Source: Spirochaetaceae bacterium bin103
Lineage (GTDB): Bacteria; Spirochaetota; Spirochaetia; SZUA-6; Bin103
Assembly: GCA_002238925.1 (NCBI GenBank)
Contig: MPNH01000057.1
Location: forward strand, 1 to 34,091
Reading direction: 5' to 3'
Length of the DNA stretch: 34,091 nt
Shown: positions 1 to 9,160 of the stretch, piece after piece
How positions within the stretch are numbered: position 1 is the stretch's first letter
Layout: each line of letters starts with the position of its first letter
Program-made: the position numbers and the translations under genes
Notes under the pieces: model-generated
What the model saw: the letters and a program-made list of their open reading frames with translations, nothing else
The model's database searches: none
Told to the model about the DNA's origin: nothing

Positions 1-271
1 GCCGGGTTCGATGAGCGGGGAGAGGAAACGTGGCTATGGTAGGGACTGAGGCACCGGCATGTGCGAAAGCCGCCGGCAACAGCTACTCCCTCCACCTACG
101 GCAGGGCGCGCCTCTCCTCGACTCCACACAGCAGCGGCAGCTTGCTTCCGCCGCAGGCGCCGGGAGCCGCTGTTTGACAGCAACGCCGCGCTCATGCAAA
201 GTGGGTCGCATCAGGATCCGTCGCCCATGGAAGCCAATCCACCCTCGCCTCGGGTCGCACAAGGAGCAAAC
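1..271. other. Upstream region of the first ABC operon
   Basis: I see no convincing gene here. The reading frame of the solute-binding protein stays open upstream to about position 59, but the extra residues have no signal-peptide character, and a good ribosome binding site (AAGGAG, 261-266) sits just before the ATG at 272. The stretch is therefore read as leader DNA with a possible sigma70-type promoter at 174-202. Confidence 0.6.
174..202 (+). promoter_or_regulatory. Possible sigma70 promoter of ABC operon 1
   Basis: A perfect -35 box TTGACA (174-179) is followed after 17 bp by CAAAGT (197-202), which matches only 3 of 6 bases of the -10 consensus. Transcription would begin near 209 and leave a leader of about 60 nt before the ATG at 272. 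Inferred from sequence only. Confidence 0.4.
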
Positions 272-2257
272 ATGAAATCGACATCGCTGATCGTGGGCCT
301 CTTGATTTGTCTGTCCACTCCGCTTGCCGTTGCAGGGGGCGACGGCGATACCGATGACGGCGCCGCCGCGACCGCGGCGTCAGATTCGCGCTACAAGGAG
401 TCGCCGATGCTGACCGCGCTGGTGGCCGCAGGCGAACTGCCGCCGGTTGACGAGAGGCTGCCGGAGGTTCCGGCACTGTTCGAGCCGCTGGAGGGCATCG
501 GGCAGTATGGCGGCACGCTGAGATCCTACTCCATGGACGCCAATCCCTGGCACGATCTGGGCGATGAACCGGAACGCGGCGGGTACCTCGGCAACTTCGC
601 TCCCGACAACCAGACCGTAGTCGGCAACTTGGCCCAAGCCGTGGAATACAGCGACGACCGGACAACCATCACCGTGACGCTGCGGCGTGGCGCCAAGTGG
701 TCCGATGGCGCGCCGTTCACTGCCGATGACATCCTGTTCATGTTTCACGACATGCACTGGAACGAAGAAGTCACCACGTGGGGCGGCTCCGCATTCGTCA
801 AGGACGTGCGCAAGCTGGACGACTCTACCGTCGTCTACGAGGCCGACTTGGGAAGCCCGTCACCGATCATGTATTACCAGATGGGGCAGTGGTTCACCAG
901 CGACTGGCAGGGCTACCATCCGAAACACTACCTGGAGAAATACCACATCAAGTACAATCCGGATGCCGACACGTTGGCCAAGGAACAGGGTTTCGAAGGC
1001 TGGGCGAAACTGATGCACAGCCACTACTGGTGGGCGCCGATGAACGATGTCGAAAAACCGACCATGCAGCCGTGGATGTTTACCAATATCGATACCACGG
1101 TGAAGGTATTCGAACGCAATCCCTATTACTGGAAGGTGGATGCCGAAGGACAGCAGTTGCCTTACGTCGACCGGATCCTCAACACCATCATCGACAGCGA
1201 GTTGTACGACATCAAGATCGTCACCGGCGAAGCGGATTTCGCCTGGATGAATACCTCGTTCGAAAACATCACCCTGTACAAGGAGAACGAGCAGCAGGGC
1301 GACTACCGGGTCGTGCTGCTTCCCGGATTCCACGGATCGGAAGCGATTTTCGGTATCAACCTGAACCACTCCGATCCGGTGGAGCGGGAGATCAACAACG
1401 ACATCCGGTTCCGTCAAGCGCTGTCTCTCGCCATCAACCGCGACGAGATCAACGAAGTAGTGTACTCCGGGCAGGCTGTGCCGCGGCAGGCGACCATATT
1501 GCCGTCGGTCAGCTACTTCGAGCCAGAATGGGCGGAGTCATTCGCCGAGTACGATCCGCAGCGGGCGAATGCCCTGCTCGATGAGATGGGTCTGACCGAG
1601 CGCGACAAGAACGGCAAGCGCCTGCGTCCAGATGGCAAGCCCGTACATCTGGTCATAGAGTCCGCCGTGAGCGTCGGGGCCACCATCTCGAGCAAACTGT
1701 TCGAATTGGTGCAGGAGTACTGGAAGGCGTTGGGTTTCGAAGTCACGGTCAAGTTTCAGGAAGCAGCCTTGTGGACCCAGCGGCGCGACTCGCCCGAACA
1801 CGGTCTCATGGTGGCTCCGCTGTACTTCTCCACCGAGGTTTTCGCCTACACGGAACCGTACTACAACGTGAGCCGGCGCCAAAAGGACGTCTCCTGGGGC
1901 GTGGAGTGGAGACGGTGGTTGAACGCCAAGTACGACATCGAAGCGGGCACGGCCACGCTGGACGATTTCGAGGGCGGCAAGATTCCCGGTGAGGAACCCC
2001 CCGACTGGGTAATGGACCTGGAGAATTGGGACCGGGAGTCTCAGCAGCATCTGCTGGGGACGCCGGAGTACAACTCGTTGCGCCAGAAGGTGCACGATTG
2101 GCACGCCAGGAATCTGGTGGTTATCGGCACCGTCGGGATGGTCCCCGTTCCGCTGATCGCCAAGAACAGCCTCGGTAACGTTCCCACCGAGTTCCTGCCC
2201 TGGATGGGTTGGCGCGGCGATCTGAACTACTTCGCAGAGGGGCTGTATTTCAAGTAG
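272..2257 (+). CDS. ABC transporter solute-binding protein (SBP family 5)
   Basis: A 661-residue exported protein that would bind a peptide-like or other solute in the periplasm and deliver it to the two permeases encoded next. The ATG at 272 is chosen because AAGGAG lies 5 nt upstream and because it gives a clear Sec signal peptide (about residues 1-22, hydrophobic core SLIVGLLICLSTPLAV) with no lipobox cysteine. The family-5 signature is visible at about residues 130-160 (LRRGAKWSDGAPFTADDI), and the RFRQALSLAINRDEINE segment is typical of the C-terminal lobe. Length is normal to slightly long for the family. It heads a co-directional SBP-permease-permease operon. The substrate cannot be read from sequence. 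A paralogue lies at 6804-8864, sharing the N-terminal LTALVAAGELPPV-type motif after the signal peptide. Confidence 0.9.
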   Translation: MKSTSLIVGLLICLSTPLAVAGGDGDTDDGAAATAASDSRYKESPMLTALVAAGELPPVDERLPEVPALFEPLEGIGQYGGTLRSYSMDANPWHDLGDEPERGGYLGNFAPDNQTVVGNLAQAVEYSDDRTTITVTLRRGAKWSDGAPFTADDILFMFHDMHWNEEVTTWGGSAFVKDVRKLDDSTVVYEADLGSPSPIMYYQMGQWFTSDWQGYHPKHYLEKYHIKYNPDADTLAKEQGFEGWAKLMHSHYWWAPMNDVEKPTMQPWMFTNIDTTVKVFERNPYYWKVDAEGQQLPYVDRILNTIIDSELYDIKIVTGEADFAWMNTSFENITLYKENEQQGDYRVVLLPGFHGSEAIFGINLNHSDPVEREINNDIRFRQALSLAINRDEINEVVYSGQAVPRQATILPSVSYFEPEWAESFAEYDPQRANALLDEMGLTERDKNGKRLRPDGKPVHLVIESAVSVGATISSKLFELVQEYWKALGFEVTVKFQEAALWTQRRDSPEHGLMVAPLYFSTEVFAYTEPYYNVSRRQKDVSWGVEWRRWLNAKYDIEAGTATLDDFEGGKIPGEEPPDWVMDLENWDRESQQHLLGTPEYNSLRQKVHDWHARNLVVIGTVGMVPVPLIAKNSLGNVPTEFLPWMGWRGDLNYFAEGLYFK

Positions 2258-2350
2258 AAGCACAAGGAGCAAGGGCAGTTTCGAGAGAGTGCGGGCTGCA
2301 GGCACCCTCCGGGAGTCTACGGCTCGCGTCTTTTGCAAGGCAGAGAAACC

Positions 2351-3343
2351 GTGCTGAGCTACATCATTCGTCGCATCTTCTACATGATCGTGGTTCTTCT
2401 GGTTCTGTCCGTCGTGTCGTTCTTCATCATTCAGCTTCCTCCGGGCGACTTCCTGACCGCGTTCATCGAGAACATGCGAGCCCAAGGGACGGTGGTGAGC
2501 GAAGAACAGATTTTGTCGCTCAAGAAGTACTACGGACTCGATCAGCCGATGTACCTGCAATACCTCAAGTGGCTCGGCAACCTGCTGCAGGGCGACTTGG
2601 GGCAGTCGTTCCAGTGGAACCAGCCGGTCACCGAGCTGATCAAGGAGCGGTTGGCGCTCACGGTGACCATCTCCCTGATCTCGCTCGTATTGACCTATCT
2701 GATCGCGATCCCGATCGGGATCTACTCGGCGACCCACCAATACTCGCTCGGCGACTACGCGTTCACGGTGTTCGGCTTCATGGGACTGGCAACGCCCAAC
2801 TTCCTGCTTGCGCTGGTGCTGATGTTCGTGTTGTACAAGTACGCCGGTTGGAGCGTCGGTGGGCTGTTCTCGCCGGAGTACGTGGTCGCTCCCTGGAGCC
2901 TGGCGAAGGTGGTGGATCTGCTCAAACATCTGCCCATTCCGCTGGTGGTGATCGGCACGGCCGGCACCGCATGGACGATCCGGGTCATGCGCGGCTGTCT
3001 GCTCGACGAACTGAAGAAGCAGTACGTCATCACCGCCCGCTCCAAGGGGCTGAACGAGCGTTCCCTGCTGATAAAGTACCCGATCCGCATCGCCATCAAC
3101 CCGGTAATCAGCACCATCGGCGGGTTGCTGCCGACCATCATCTCGGGCGCGACGCTGACCTCGATCGTGATCAGTCTGCCAACCATCGGTCCGCTGCTGC
3201 TGCGCGCGCTGCGCGCCCAGGACATGTTCCTTGCCGGCAGCATGCTGATGCTGCTCAGCGCCCTCGGCATCATCGGCAACCTGATCTCCGACATGCTGCT
3301 GGTCGCGATCGATCCCCGCATCAGATTCGAGAACCAGGAATAG
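2351..3343 (+). CDS. ABC transporter permease, DppB-like
   Basis: A 330-residue inner-membrane permease of the binding-protein-dependent transport family (oligopeptide/nickel type, first permease). The GTG at 2351 is preferred over an in-frame TTG at 2333: it has AAGG about 10 nt upstream and gives the normal family start MLSYIIRRIFYM with a first membrane helix right after it. The N-terminal PPGDFLTAF motif, several membrane segments, and the cytoplasmic EAA-like loop that docks the ATPase (ARSKGLNERSLLIKYPIR, encoded near 3037-3090) are all visible. It lies 93 bp after the solute-binding protein and 6 bp before the next permease. Close paralogue of the gene at 5713-6708. Confidence 0.9.
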   Translation: MLSYIIRRIFYMIVVLLVLSVVSFFIIQLPPGDFLTAFIENMRAQGTVVSEEQILSLKKYYGLDQPMYLQYLKWLGNLLQGDLGQSFQWNQPVTELIKERLALTVTISLISLVLTYLIAIPIGIYSATHQYSLGDYAFTVFGFMGLATPNFLLALVLMFVLYKYAGWSVGGLFSPEYVVAPWSLAKVVDLLKHLPIPLVVIGTAGTAWTIRVMRGCLLDELKKQYVITARSKGLNERSLLIKYPIRIAINPVISTIGGLLPTIISGATLTSIVISLPTIGPLLLRALRAQDMFLAGSMLMLLSALGIIGNLISDMLLVAIDPRIRFENQE

Positions 3344-3349
3344 CTGCGT

Positions 3350-4477
3350 ATGACGTCGGAAGTCCCCGTGCCGGCAGCGGTCGAAACCGCAGCGGACGAA
3401 GCCTACTTCACCGCTTCCAGTTGGACGCTGATGAGGCGCAACCTCGTCAAGCACCGGCTGGCGATTCTCGGCGGCTCGGTGCTGGCCCTGCTGTACCTGA
3501 CCGGGGTCATCGCCCCCGGGTTCTTCTCGACCCACGACTTCGGGCAACGAAACAACGACTACATTCTGTCGCCAGTGCAGCGCATCCGCGTCCTGCACGA
3601 GGGCCGGCCCCACCGCCCGTTCGTCTATGGTCTCGCAACGTCGCGCGATCCGGAGACCTTTCGCCGCATCTACGTCGTGGACAAGGAGGCAGTGTTCCCG
3701 ATCCGTCTCCTGGTGCGCGGCGGCGACTACAAGCTGCTTGGAATCTTCCCCGCCAACATTCACCTGCTGGGAGTGGAGGATCCGGGCGTGATGTTCCTGT
3801 TCGGCACCGACGAACTGGGCCGCGACCTGTATTCCCGCACGCTCCATGGTGCGCGTATCTCGCTGACCATCGGCCTCGTGGGTGTTGCGATCAGCTTCAT
3901 CCTGGGCTGCCTTCTGGGCGGCATTTCCGGCTACTTCGGCGGCGCGGCGGACATGTTGATTCAGCGCGTAATCGAGTTCTTCGGTTCGATTCCGACGCTG
4001 CCGCTGTGGATGGCACTGGCGGCCGCCGTGCCGACCGCGTGGCCGCCGATACGCATCTACTTCATGATCACGGTGATTCTCTCGATCGTCGGGTGGACCG
4101 GGCTGGCGCGTGTCGTGCGCGGCAAGATACTGCAGCTTCGTGAAGAGGATTACGTGCTGTCGGCGAAGATCTCCAACACCGGCGAGATGCGCATTATCGG
4201 CAAGCACCTGCTGCCGGGATTCATGAGCTACCTGATCGTGCACCTGACCCTGGCGGTGCCGTCGATGATCCTGGGCGAGACCGCGCTGAGCTTCATCGGC
4301 ATCGGGCTGCGTCCGCCGGCGGTAAGCTGGGGCGTGCTGCTGCAGCAGGCACAGAACATCAGGACCGTGGCGCTGAGCCCGTGGTTGCTGATTCCGGCTC
4401 TGTTCGTGGTGTTGACCGTGCTCTGCTTCAACTTCCTCGGCGACGGTCTGCGCGACGCGGCGGATCCCTACAAGTAA
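3350..4477 (+). CDS. ABC transporter permease, DppC-like with long periplasmic insert
   Basis: A 375-residue second permease of the oligopeptide-type importer. It has an N-terminal cytoplasmic stretch with the family motif RRNLVKHRLAILG, a first membrane helix, then about 100 extra residues (roughly 62-160) before the usual LFGTDELGRDLYSRTLHGAR motif. The insert should lie outside the membrane and is shared with the paralogue at 4505-5710. The core transport domain ends with SFIGIGLRPPAVSWG and NFLGDGLRDAADPYK, both normal for DppC proteins. Separated from the preceding stop codon by 6 bp, so very likely co-translated. Convergent with the second ABC module, 27 bp away, with no obvious hairpin terminator between them. 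Confidence 0.9.
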   Translation: MTSEVPVPAAVETAADEAYFTASSWTLMRRNLVKHRLAILGGSVLALLYLTGVIAPGFFSTHDFGQRNNDYILSPVQRIRVLHEGRPHRPFVYGLATSRDPETFRRIYVVDKEAVFPIRLLVRGGDYKLLGIFPANIHLLGVEDPGVMFLFGTDELGRDLYSRTLHGARISLTIGLVGVAISFILGCLLGGISGYFGGAADMLIQRVIEFFGSIPTLPLWMALAAAVPTAWPPIRIYFMITVILSIVGWTGLARVVRGKILQLREEDYVLSAKISNTGEMRIIGKHLLPGFMSYLIVHLTLAVPSMILGETALSFIGIGLRPPAVSWGVLLQQAQNIRTVALSPWLLIPALFVVLTVLCFNFLGDGLRDAADPYK

Positions 4478-4504
4478 CCTCCCCTGAATATTCCCCAACC
4501 GCGA

Positions 4505-5710
4505 TCAGTTGGCGTACGGGTCTGCTGCATCACGGAGTCCGTCGCCGACAAAATTGAAGGCGAGAACCGTAACGATCACGAACAGCCCGGGAATCATCAG
4601 CCACGGCGCCAACGCCAGCGTGTGGACGTTCTGGGCCGCTTTCAACAGCACACCCCAGCTAATTGCAGGAGCCTGCATGCCCAGCCCGAGGAAGCTGAGG
4701 GACGTCTCAGCCAGAATCATACCGGGGATGGTGAGGGTGAGTGCGGCGATGATATGGCTCAAGAACGACGGCACCATGTGAATGAAGATGATAGGCAGGT
4801 CACGCCGACCGCCGATCCGGGCGGCCACCACGAAGTCGGATTCGCGCAGCGCCAGGAACTTGCCCCGTACCACGCGCGCCAGAGTGGTCCATCCCAGCAG
4901 CGAGAGGATGATGGTGATGGCCAGGTAGGTCTGCGCCACCGGCCACCCGCGCGGCAACGCTGCGCTCAGACCCATCCACAGCGGCAAACTGGGAATCGAG
5001 ATGAGGAGGTCGATGAGGCGGTTTACCACCTCGTCCGCGGTGCCGCCGAAGTAGCCGGCCACCCCGCCGATCAAGATGCCGAGGAAGAAGCTGATGGCCA
5101 CTCCAACCAGCCCAATCGACAGTGAGATCTGCGCTCCGTGCAGGGTGCGCGCGAGCACGTCACGGCCCAGAGCGTCAGCTCCGAACAGGTGCACGGGGAC
5201 GTCCTCGACGCCCGTGCCGAACAGGTGGACCTTCATCGGGACCAGGCCGAAAAGGCGGTAGCTGTGTCCCTGGACGAAGAGACGGATCGGGTACGCCCGC
5301 GAACGGTCTGCCCGGTAAACGGTCTTGTAGGTCTCTCGGTCCTTTTCTCCGATCAAGGCGTACACGAAAGGTCCTCGCAGTCGTCCATCCGCGAACAAAC
5401 GCACCCGCTGCGGCGGCGCTTCACGATAGGCGACGTTCCTCTGCGTGGGGTCGTGCGGGCTCAGGAAAGGGGCGAACAGCGCCGCAAGGTACATCAAAAG
5501 CAGCACCACCGACCCGATGATGGCCAGCCGGTGCTTGAGGAAGCGACGACGCATGAGTTGCCACTGCGAGGAGAAGTCGTCTCTGTTCTCCGCCGCCTCG
5601 TCCCGGCCGCCCTCCGGTAGAGGCGATACGGCAGGTGGAAACGGGCGTCGTATGCGCAGTCTGACTTCATGACCCGCCTCGGTGCCCGTCGCACCGCCAT
5701 TCGCGGTCAC
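4505..5710 (-). CDS. ABC transporter permease, DppC-like (second module)
   Basis: A 401-residue paralogue of the permease at 3350-4477, with the same architecture: RRRFLKHRLAIIG start motif, first helix, a long extracytoplasmic insert, then LFGADALGRDVLARTLHGAQ and a C-terminal DGLRDAADPYAN. The start is a GTG at 5710, 2 nt beyond the stop codon of the upstream permease, so translation is probably coupled. The N-terminal 45 residues before the conserved motif are not conserved with the paralogue, so a later start cannot be excluded. Inner membrane; partner of the permease at 5713-6708. Confidence 0.88.
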   Translation of the reverse strand: MTANGGATGTEAGHEVRLRIRRPFPPAVSPLPEGGRDEAAENRDDFSSQWQLMRRRFLKHRLAIIGSVVLLLMYLAALFAPFLSPHDPTQRNVAYREAPPQRVRLFADGRLRGPFVYALIGEKDRETYKTVYRADRSRAYPIRLFVQGHSYRLFGLVPMKVHLFGTGVEDVPVHLFGADALGRDVLARTLHGAQISLSIGLVGVAISFFLGILIGGVAGYFGGTADEVVNRLIDLLISIPSLPLWMGLSAALPRGWPVAQTYLAITIILSLLGWTTLARVVRGKFLALRESDFVVAARIGGRRDLPIIFIHMVPSFLSHIIAALTLTIPGMILAETSLSFLGLGMQAPAISWGVLLKAAQNVHTLALAPWLMIPGLFVIVTVLAFNFVGDGLRDAADPYAN

Positions 5711-5712
5711 CC

Positions 5713-6708
5713 TCAGGCCGCCTGTTTCGCGTATCGGATCCGCGGATCCAGCATCACGAGGAGAACGTCGGAAAGCAACGTGCCCACGACCGTGAGGATG
5801 CTCAGCAGCATGATGAAACTGCCAGCCAGGAACATATCCTGCGACAGCAGCGAGCCGACCAGGAACGGTCCGGTGGTGGGCAGATTGAGCACGATGGCGG
5901 TGATGGTGGCCCCGGATATCAGCGTCGGAAGCGTCCAGCCCACCGTGCTGATGAACGGGTTGAGTGCCACGCGGACGGGGTACTTCATGATCAACGTGGT
6001 CTCGGTCAGCCCCTTGGCACGCGCCGTGACGACATACTGCTTGCGCAGCTCATCCAGCAGATTTGCACGCATGATTCGCACCAACCCGGCGGTGCCCGCC
6101 GTGCCCAGCACGACCGTCGGGATCCACAGGTGCGCGAGCAGGTCAAGGACCTTGGCGAACGACCAGGGCGCCTCCCGGTACTCCAGGGAGAACATGCCGC
6201 CGATGTCGAGGCCGAGGTACCGAAACGACACGTACATCAAGATGAGGGCGAACAGGAAGTTGGGAGTGGCGAGTCCAATGTAGCTGAGGAACGTCGCGGT
6301 ATGGTCACCCCACGAGTACTGCCGCACGGCGGAGTAAATGCCCACCGGGAACGCCACTATCCAAACGAACAGCAGCGACGAGAGGGCGATGACGAATGTC
6401 AGGGCAATTCGCTCTCCCACCAGCTCGTTTACCGGTGCGTTCCATACGAACGACCTTCCCATATCGCCCTGGACGAACCTGCTGATCCAGTGGACATATT
6501 GAAGCACGGGCGGCTTGTCGAGTCCGTACTGCCGCCTGAGATCATCGACCAGGTCGTCGGTGATTTCGACACCCCGCTGTTCAAGCGCAATGAGCGTGGC
6601 GGTCAAGAGATCACCCGGGGGAAGCTGAATGATGATGAAGGAAACAACAGAGATGAGCCACAAGACGATCAACATGTTGATGACTCTTCTGGTCAGCCAA
6701 CGAATCAT
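5713..6708 (-). CDS. ABC transporter permease, DppB-like (second module)
   Basis: A 331-residue first permease of the second importer module. It starts MIRWLTRRVINMLIV with an N-terminal helix, carries the PPGDLLTATL motif and the ATPase-docking loop ARAKGLTETTLIMKYPVR, and ends LLVMLDPRIRYAKQAA. Its overall layout and many residues match the permease at 2351-3343. A GGGG-type ribosome binding site lies about 6 nt upstream of the ATG. Its start lies 95 bp downstream of the end of its solute-binding gene, and its stop is 2 nt before the start of the DppC-like gene. Confidence 0.9.
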   Translation of the reverse strand: MIRWLTRRVINMLIVLWLISVVSFIIIQLPPGDLLTATLIALEQRGVEITDDLVDDLRRQYGLDKPPVLQYVHWISRFVQGDMGRSFVWNAPVNELVGERIALTFVIALSSLLFVWIVAFPVGIYSAVRQYSWGDHTATFLSYIGLATPNFLFALILMYVSFRYLGLDIGGMFSLEYREAPWSFAKVLDLLAHLWIPTVVLGTAGTAGLVRIMRANLLDELRKQYVVTARAKGLTETTLIMKYPVRVALNPFISTVGWTLPTLISGATITAIVLNLPTTGPFLVGSLLSQDMFLAGSFIMLLSILTVVGTLLSDVLLVMLDPRIRYAKQAA

Positions 6709-6803
6709 GGCAGCCCCTGCTTATGGAAGAAACGAGCCGCACCTCCGAACGAGAATGCGGCTGCTGCGGCTGCTGACCCATGCCAAACGGCACTCACGGG
6801 CTG

Positions 6804-8864
6804 CTAGTCGCGGATGAACCACTGAGCTGGCGTCGCGTTTACCCAGAGAACGGTTTCCCACGCAAACGGCAGCGTTTCTGGCACATTGCGAATTCTGTTG
6901 TTGATGAGGATCGGACGCAGCGCATATCCGACCGTGCCGATCACCGGAATGAGCTCCGCTTGCATCGACCAGTACTCCCTGCCGAGCCGCTTGAACTCGT
7001 CATCGCTCTGGGCACTGACCCATGCGTTCTTGGTCTCGACGAATCGCTTCCACTTCTCCGGTGGTTCTTCTCCTCGTGCCGGTTCGTCGCCTTTGCTGCC
7101 GGCGTCAAGCCAGTACTGGTGGCTCACCCAGTCCCGCCAATTCAGCGCGTAGCCGGTTGCACCGGTAGTGAAGTTGCCGGGGACGGAGACACGGGTCGGC
7201 ATATAGCCCTCGGCAACACCCACATGGACATCAAGCTGGTTTGCATCGCGCAGCTCGCGATTGAGGTCTGAGGAGATTTGCTTGTAATCCGTCCTGATTC
7301 CGACTTCCTGCCAATACTCGGCGACCAGCTCGGTGGTGCTGAAGCCCATGGTTCCCATGACCGATGAGGTATTGATGTTCAACTCGATCAGGAACGGCTC
7401 ACCGCCGGGGCCTTCGCGGAAACCGTCTCCATCAATATCGCGCAGGTCCAACTCATCGAGAAGCTGCATCGCGCGCTCGGGATCGTAATCCGCATAGGCT
7501 CTGGCCCAGGAGGGATCATAGAACTCCGCTGCAGCAGTCACCGTGAACTGCTGAGGCGTGGCCAGTCCCTGGAACGCGAACTCATTGATCTCTTCTCGAT
7601 TGATGGCCAGCGACATGGCGTGCCGGAATCGATCGTCTTGGAAGATCGCAGCCTTTACCGGGTCTTCGATGTTGAGATTGAACCCATAGACCACGCGGCC
7701 CGTCTTCGTATCCTGCCACTCTCGGATCGTGTAATCCCCAATCCCCTCGTTCTCCTTGTACAGCGGAAAATCCGCGGGATTCATCAAGCGACCGCCGATG
7801 TCGATCGAGCCCTGCATCATGTTGAGGATGGCTACCTCGGAATCCGCGAAGAACTCAGCGTACAAGCTGTCGATGTAGGGAAGCTGGTTGCCTTCCGGAT
7901 CGACCGCCCAATAATATGGATTGCGCACATGCTGAATGCCGGACGAGTCGCGACTCTCGATGATCCACGTGGTCATTTCCGGCTGTACGAAGCTCTGGCT
8001 GGGCTGCGTATCGATGGCCGCGAGGAACAGCGCATCCCAGGACTCATGTCCTTCCTCTTTGGCGAGCTTCTCCACCTCCGAGTTGAATGCTTTGTGGTAC
8101 TCTTGCGCCCAGTGCGCAGCAGTGAACAGGAAGGATTGCCGGGTTCTGAACCAATTCAGATGAGATTTCCACAGGGCTGGCGACACCGGCACAGGAAACG
8201 TGATCCGCACGGCATGGTCGTCTATTTTCTGGAACTTTGAGAGTTCTCCCTCGAATGTCCATCCGCGAGTGACCCAATAATTCACATCGGGGTCTGCCAT
8301 GACATAGGTGTACATGAACATGATGTCGTCGGCGGTGAACGGCATACCATCGGACCACTTCGCTCCCTCGCGCAGGTAGATGGTCAGCGTTCGGTTGTCA
8401 CTCGACACCTCGTATCCCTTGGCCAGCGAAGGAATGATTTCCGCGCTACTTGGATCTGCTCGAAACAGAAACACATGCTTGCCCCGGAGCATGTCACCGT
8501 AGTCTCTCGGTCCCTTGCGGGCCACCCGCAACTCGCCGCCGTACTCACCGATCTCGGCGTACGAGCCTATCACCAGGGGATCGTCCGGAAGCCGATCCTC
8601 GACCGGTGGAAGCTCTCCGCGGGCCACCATCGCTGCCAACGTCGGAGCCTCGCTGAACTCCGTGATGCCGAGCTCGGAAGCAGTCGGGGCCTGCAGCCAG
8701 TTTGCAGGCCAGGTGAAACGGCCTCCTACCAGGACGATATCCGTATCGGCCGTTATGGCCGCCGCCTCTTCGGTGGCGCTCTCCTGCGCGGAACCCGCCG
8801 CTATAATTGTTGCACCTGAAACGAAAAAGAGAAGCACCAGAAACACAACAAGCGCTTTCTTCAT
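6804..8864 (-). CDS. ABC transporter solute-binding protein (SBP family 5, second module)
   Basis: A 686-residue exported binding protein. The ATG at 8864 gives the signal peptide MKKALVVFLVLLFFVSGATI and is preferred; an open frame continuing about 100 codons upstream runs into insertion-sequence DNA and is not protein-like. Family-5 motifs are present: LREGAKWSDGMPFTADDI, and RFRHAMSLAINREEINEFAF in the second lobe. It is a paralogue of the protein at 272-2257 and heads the leftward module with the permeases at 5713-6708 and 4505-5710. Only 8 bp separate its start codon from the terminal repeat of an IS3 element, so its native promoter and most of its native leader have been replaced. The remaining possible ribosome binding site (CCAGG) spans the junction. 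Confidence 0.9.
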   Translation of the reverse strand: MKKALVVFLVLLFFVSGATIIAAGSAQESATEEAAAITADTDIVLVGGRFTWPANWLQAPTASELGITEFSEAPTLAAMVARGELPPVEDRLPDDPLVIGSYAEIGEYGGELRVARKGPRDYGDMLRGKHVFLFRADPSSAEIIPSLAKGYEVSSDNRTLTIYLREGAKWSDGMPFTADDIMFMYTYVMADPDVNYWVTRGWTFEGELSKFQKIDDHAVRITFPVPVSPALWKSHLNWFRTRQSFLFTAAHWAQEYHKAFNSEVEKLAKEEGHESWDALFLAAIDTQPSQSFVQPEMTTWIIESRDSSGIQHVRNPYYWAVDPEGNQLPYIDSLYAEFFADSEVAILNMMQGSIDIGGRLMNPADFPLYKENEGIGDYTIREWQDTKTGRVVYGFNLNIEDPVKAAIFQDDRFRHAMSLAINREEINEFAFQGLATPQQFTVTAAAEFYDPSWARAYADYDPERAMQLLDELDLRDIDGDGFREGPGGEPFLIELNINTSSVMGTMGFSTTELVAEYWQEVGIRTDYKQISSDLNRELRDANQLDVHVGVAEGYMPTRVSVPGNFTTGATGYALNWRDWVSHQYWLDAGSKGDEPARGEEPPEKWKRFVETKNAWVSAQSDDEFKRLGREYWSMQAELIPVIGTVGYALRPILINNRIRNVPETLPFAWETVLWVNATPAQWFIRD

Positions 8865-8872
8865 GGGATACC

Positions 8873-8897
8873 TGGAGTTGTCCCGTTTTGGTGGACA
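8873..8897 (+). repeat. IS3 terminal inverted repeat (end distal to orfA)
   Basis: Pairs as an inverted repeat with 10359-10383, with three mismatches in 25 bp. It starts TGGAGTTGTCCCG and ends GGTGGACA on the plus strand. It lies 8 bp upstream of the start codon of the solute-binding gene. Confidence 0.85.
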
Positions 8898-9160
8898 GGT
8901 AACTGCTGAGGTCTGATTCTTCTTGAGAGAACGTTGGACCTGAAAACCGGGTCGGTCAAGGGGCCTCGAAGGGCGCTGTTGGAAGACCTCGGATCTGTGA
9001 GGATCTGACCGTGGTGATGGGGCCCCTGGCGCAGGCTTGTCGTCCGAGCGCCCGGCTTTGACGGTGCCCGGCCCGTTCCGCCAAGCAACGGAAGACATGT
9101 GCGGGGTGATGTCGCGGCCGCGGCGGAGCCAGCGGTGCCCGGAATCGGCGTTGACGGCGC

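Noticed and set aside
1538..4498. A 986-codon open frame on the minus strand opposite the first ABC operon
   Set aside because: Its residues are glutamine/histidine/arginine-skewed without any domain, and it mirrors three well-supported permease and binding-protein genes. It is a product of high GC on the opposite strand.
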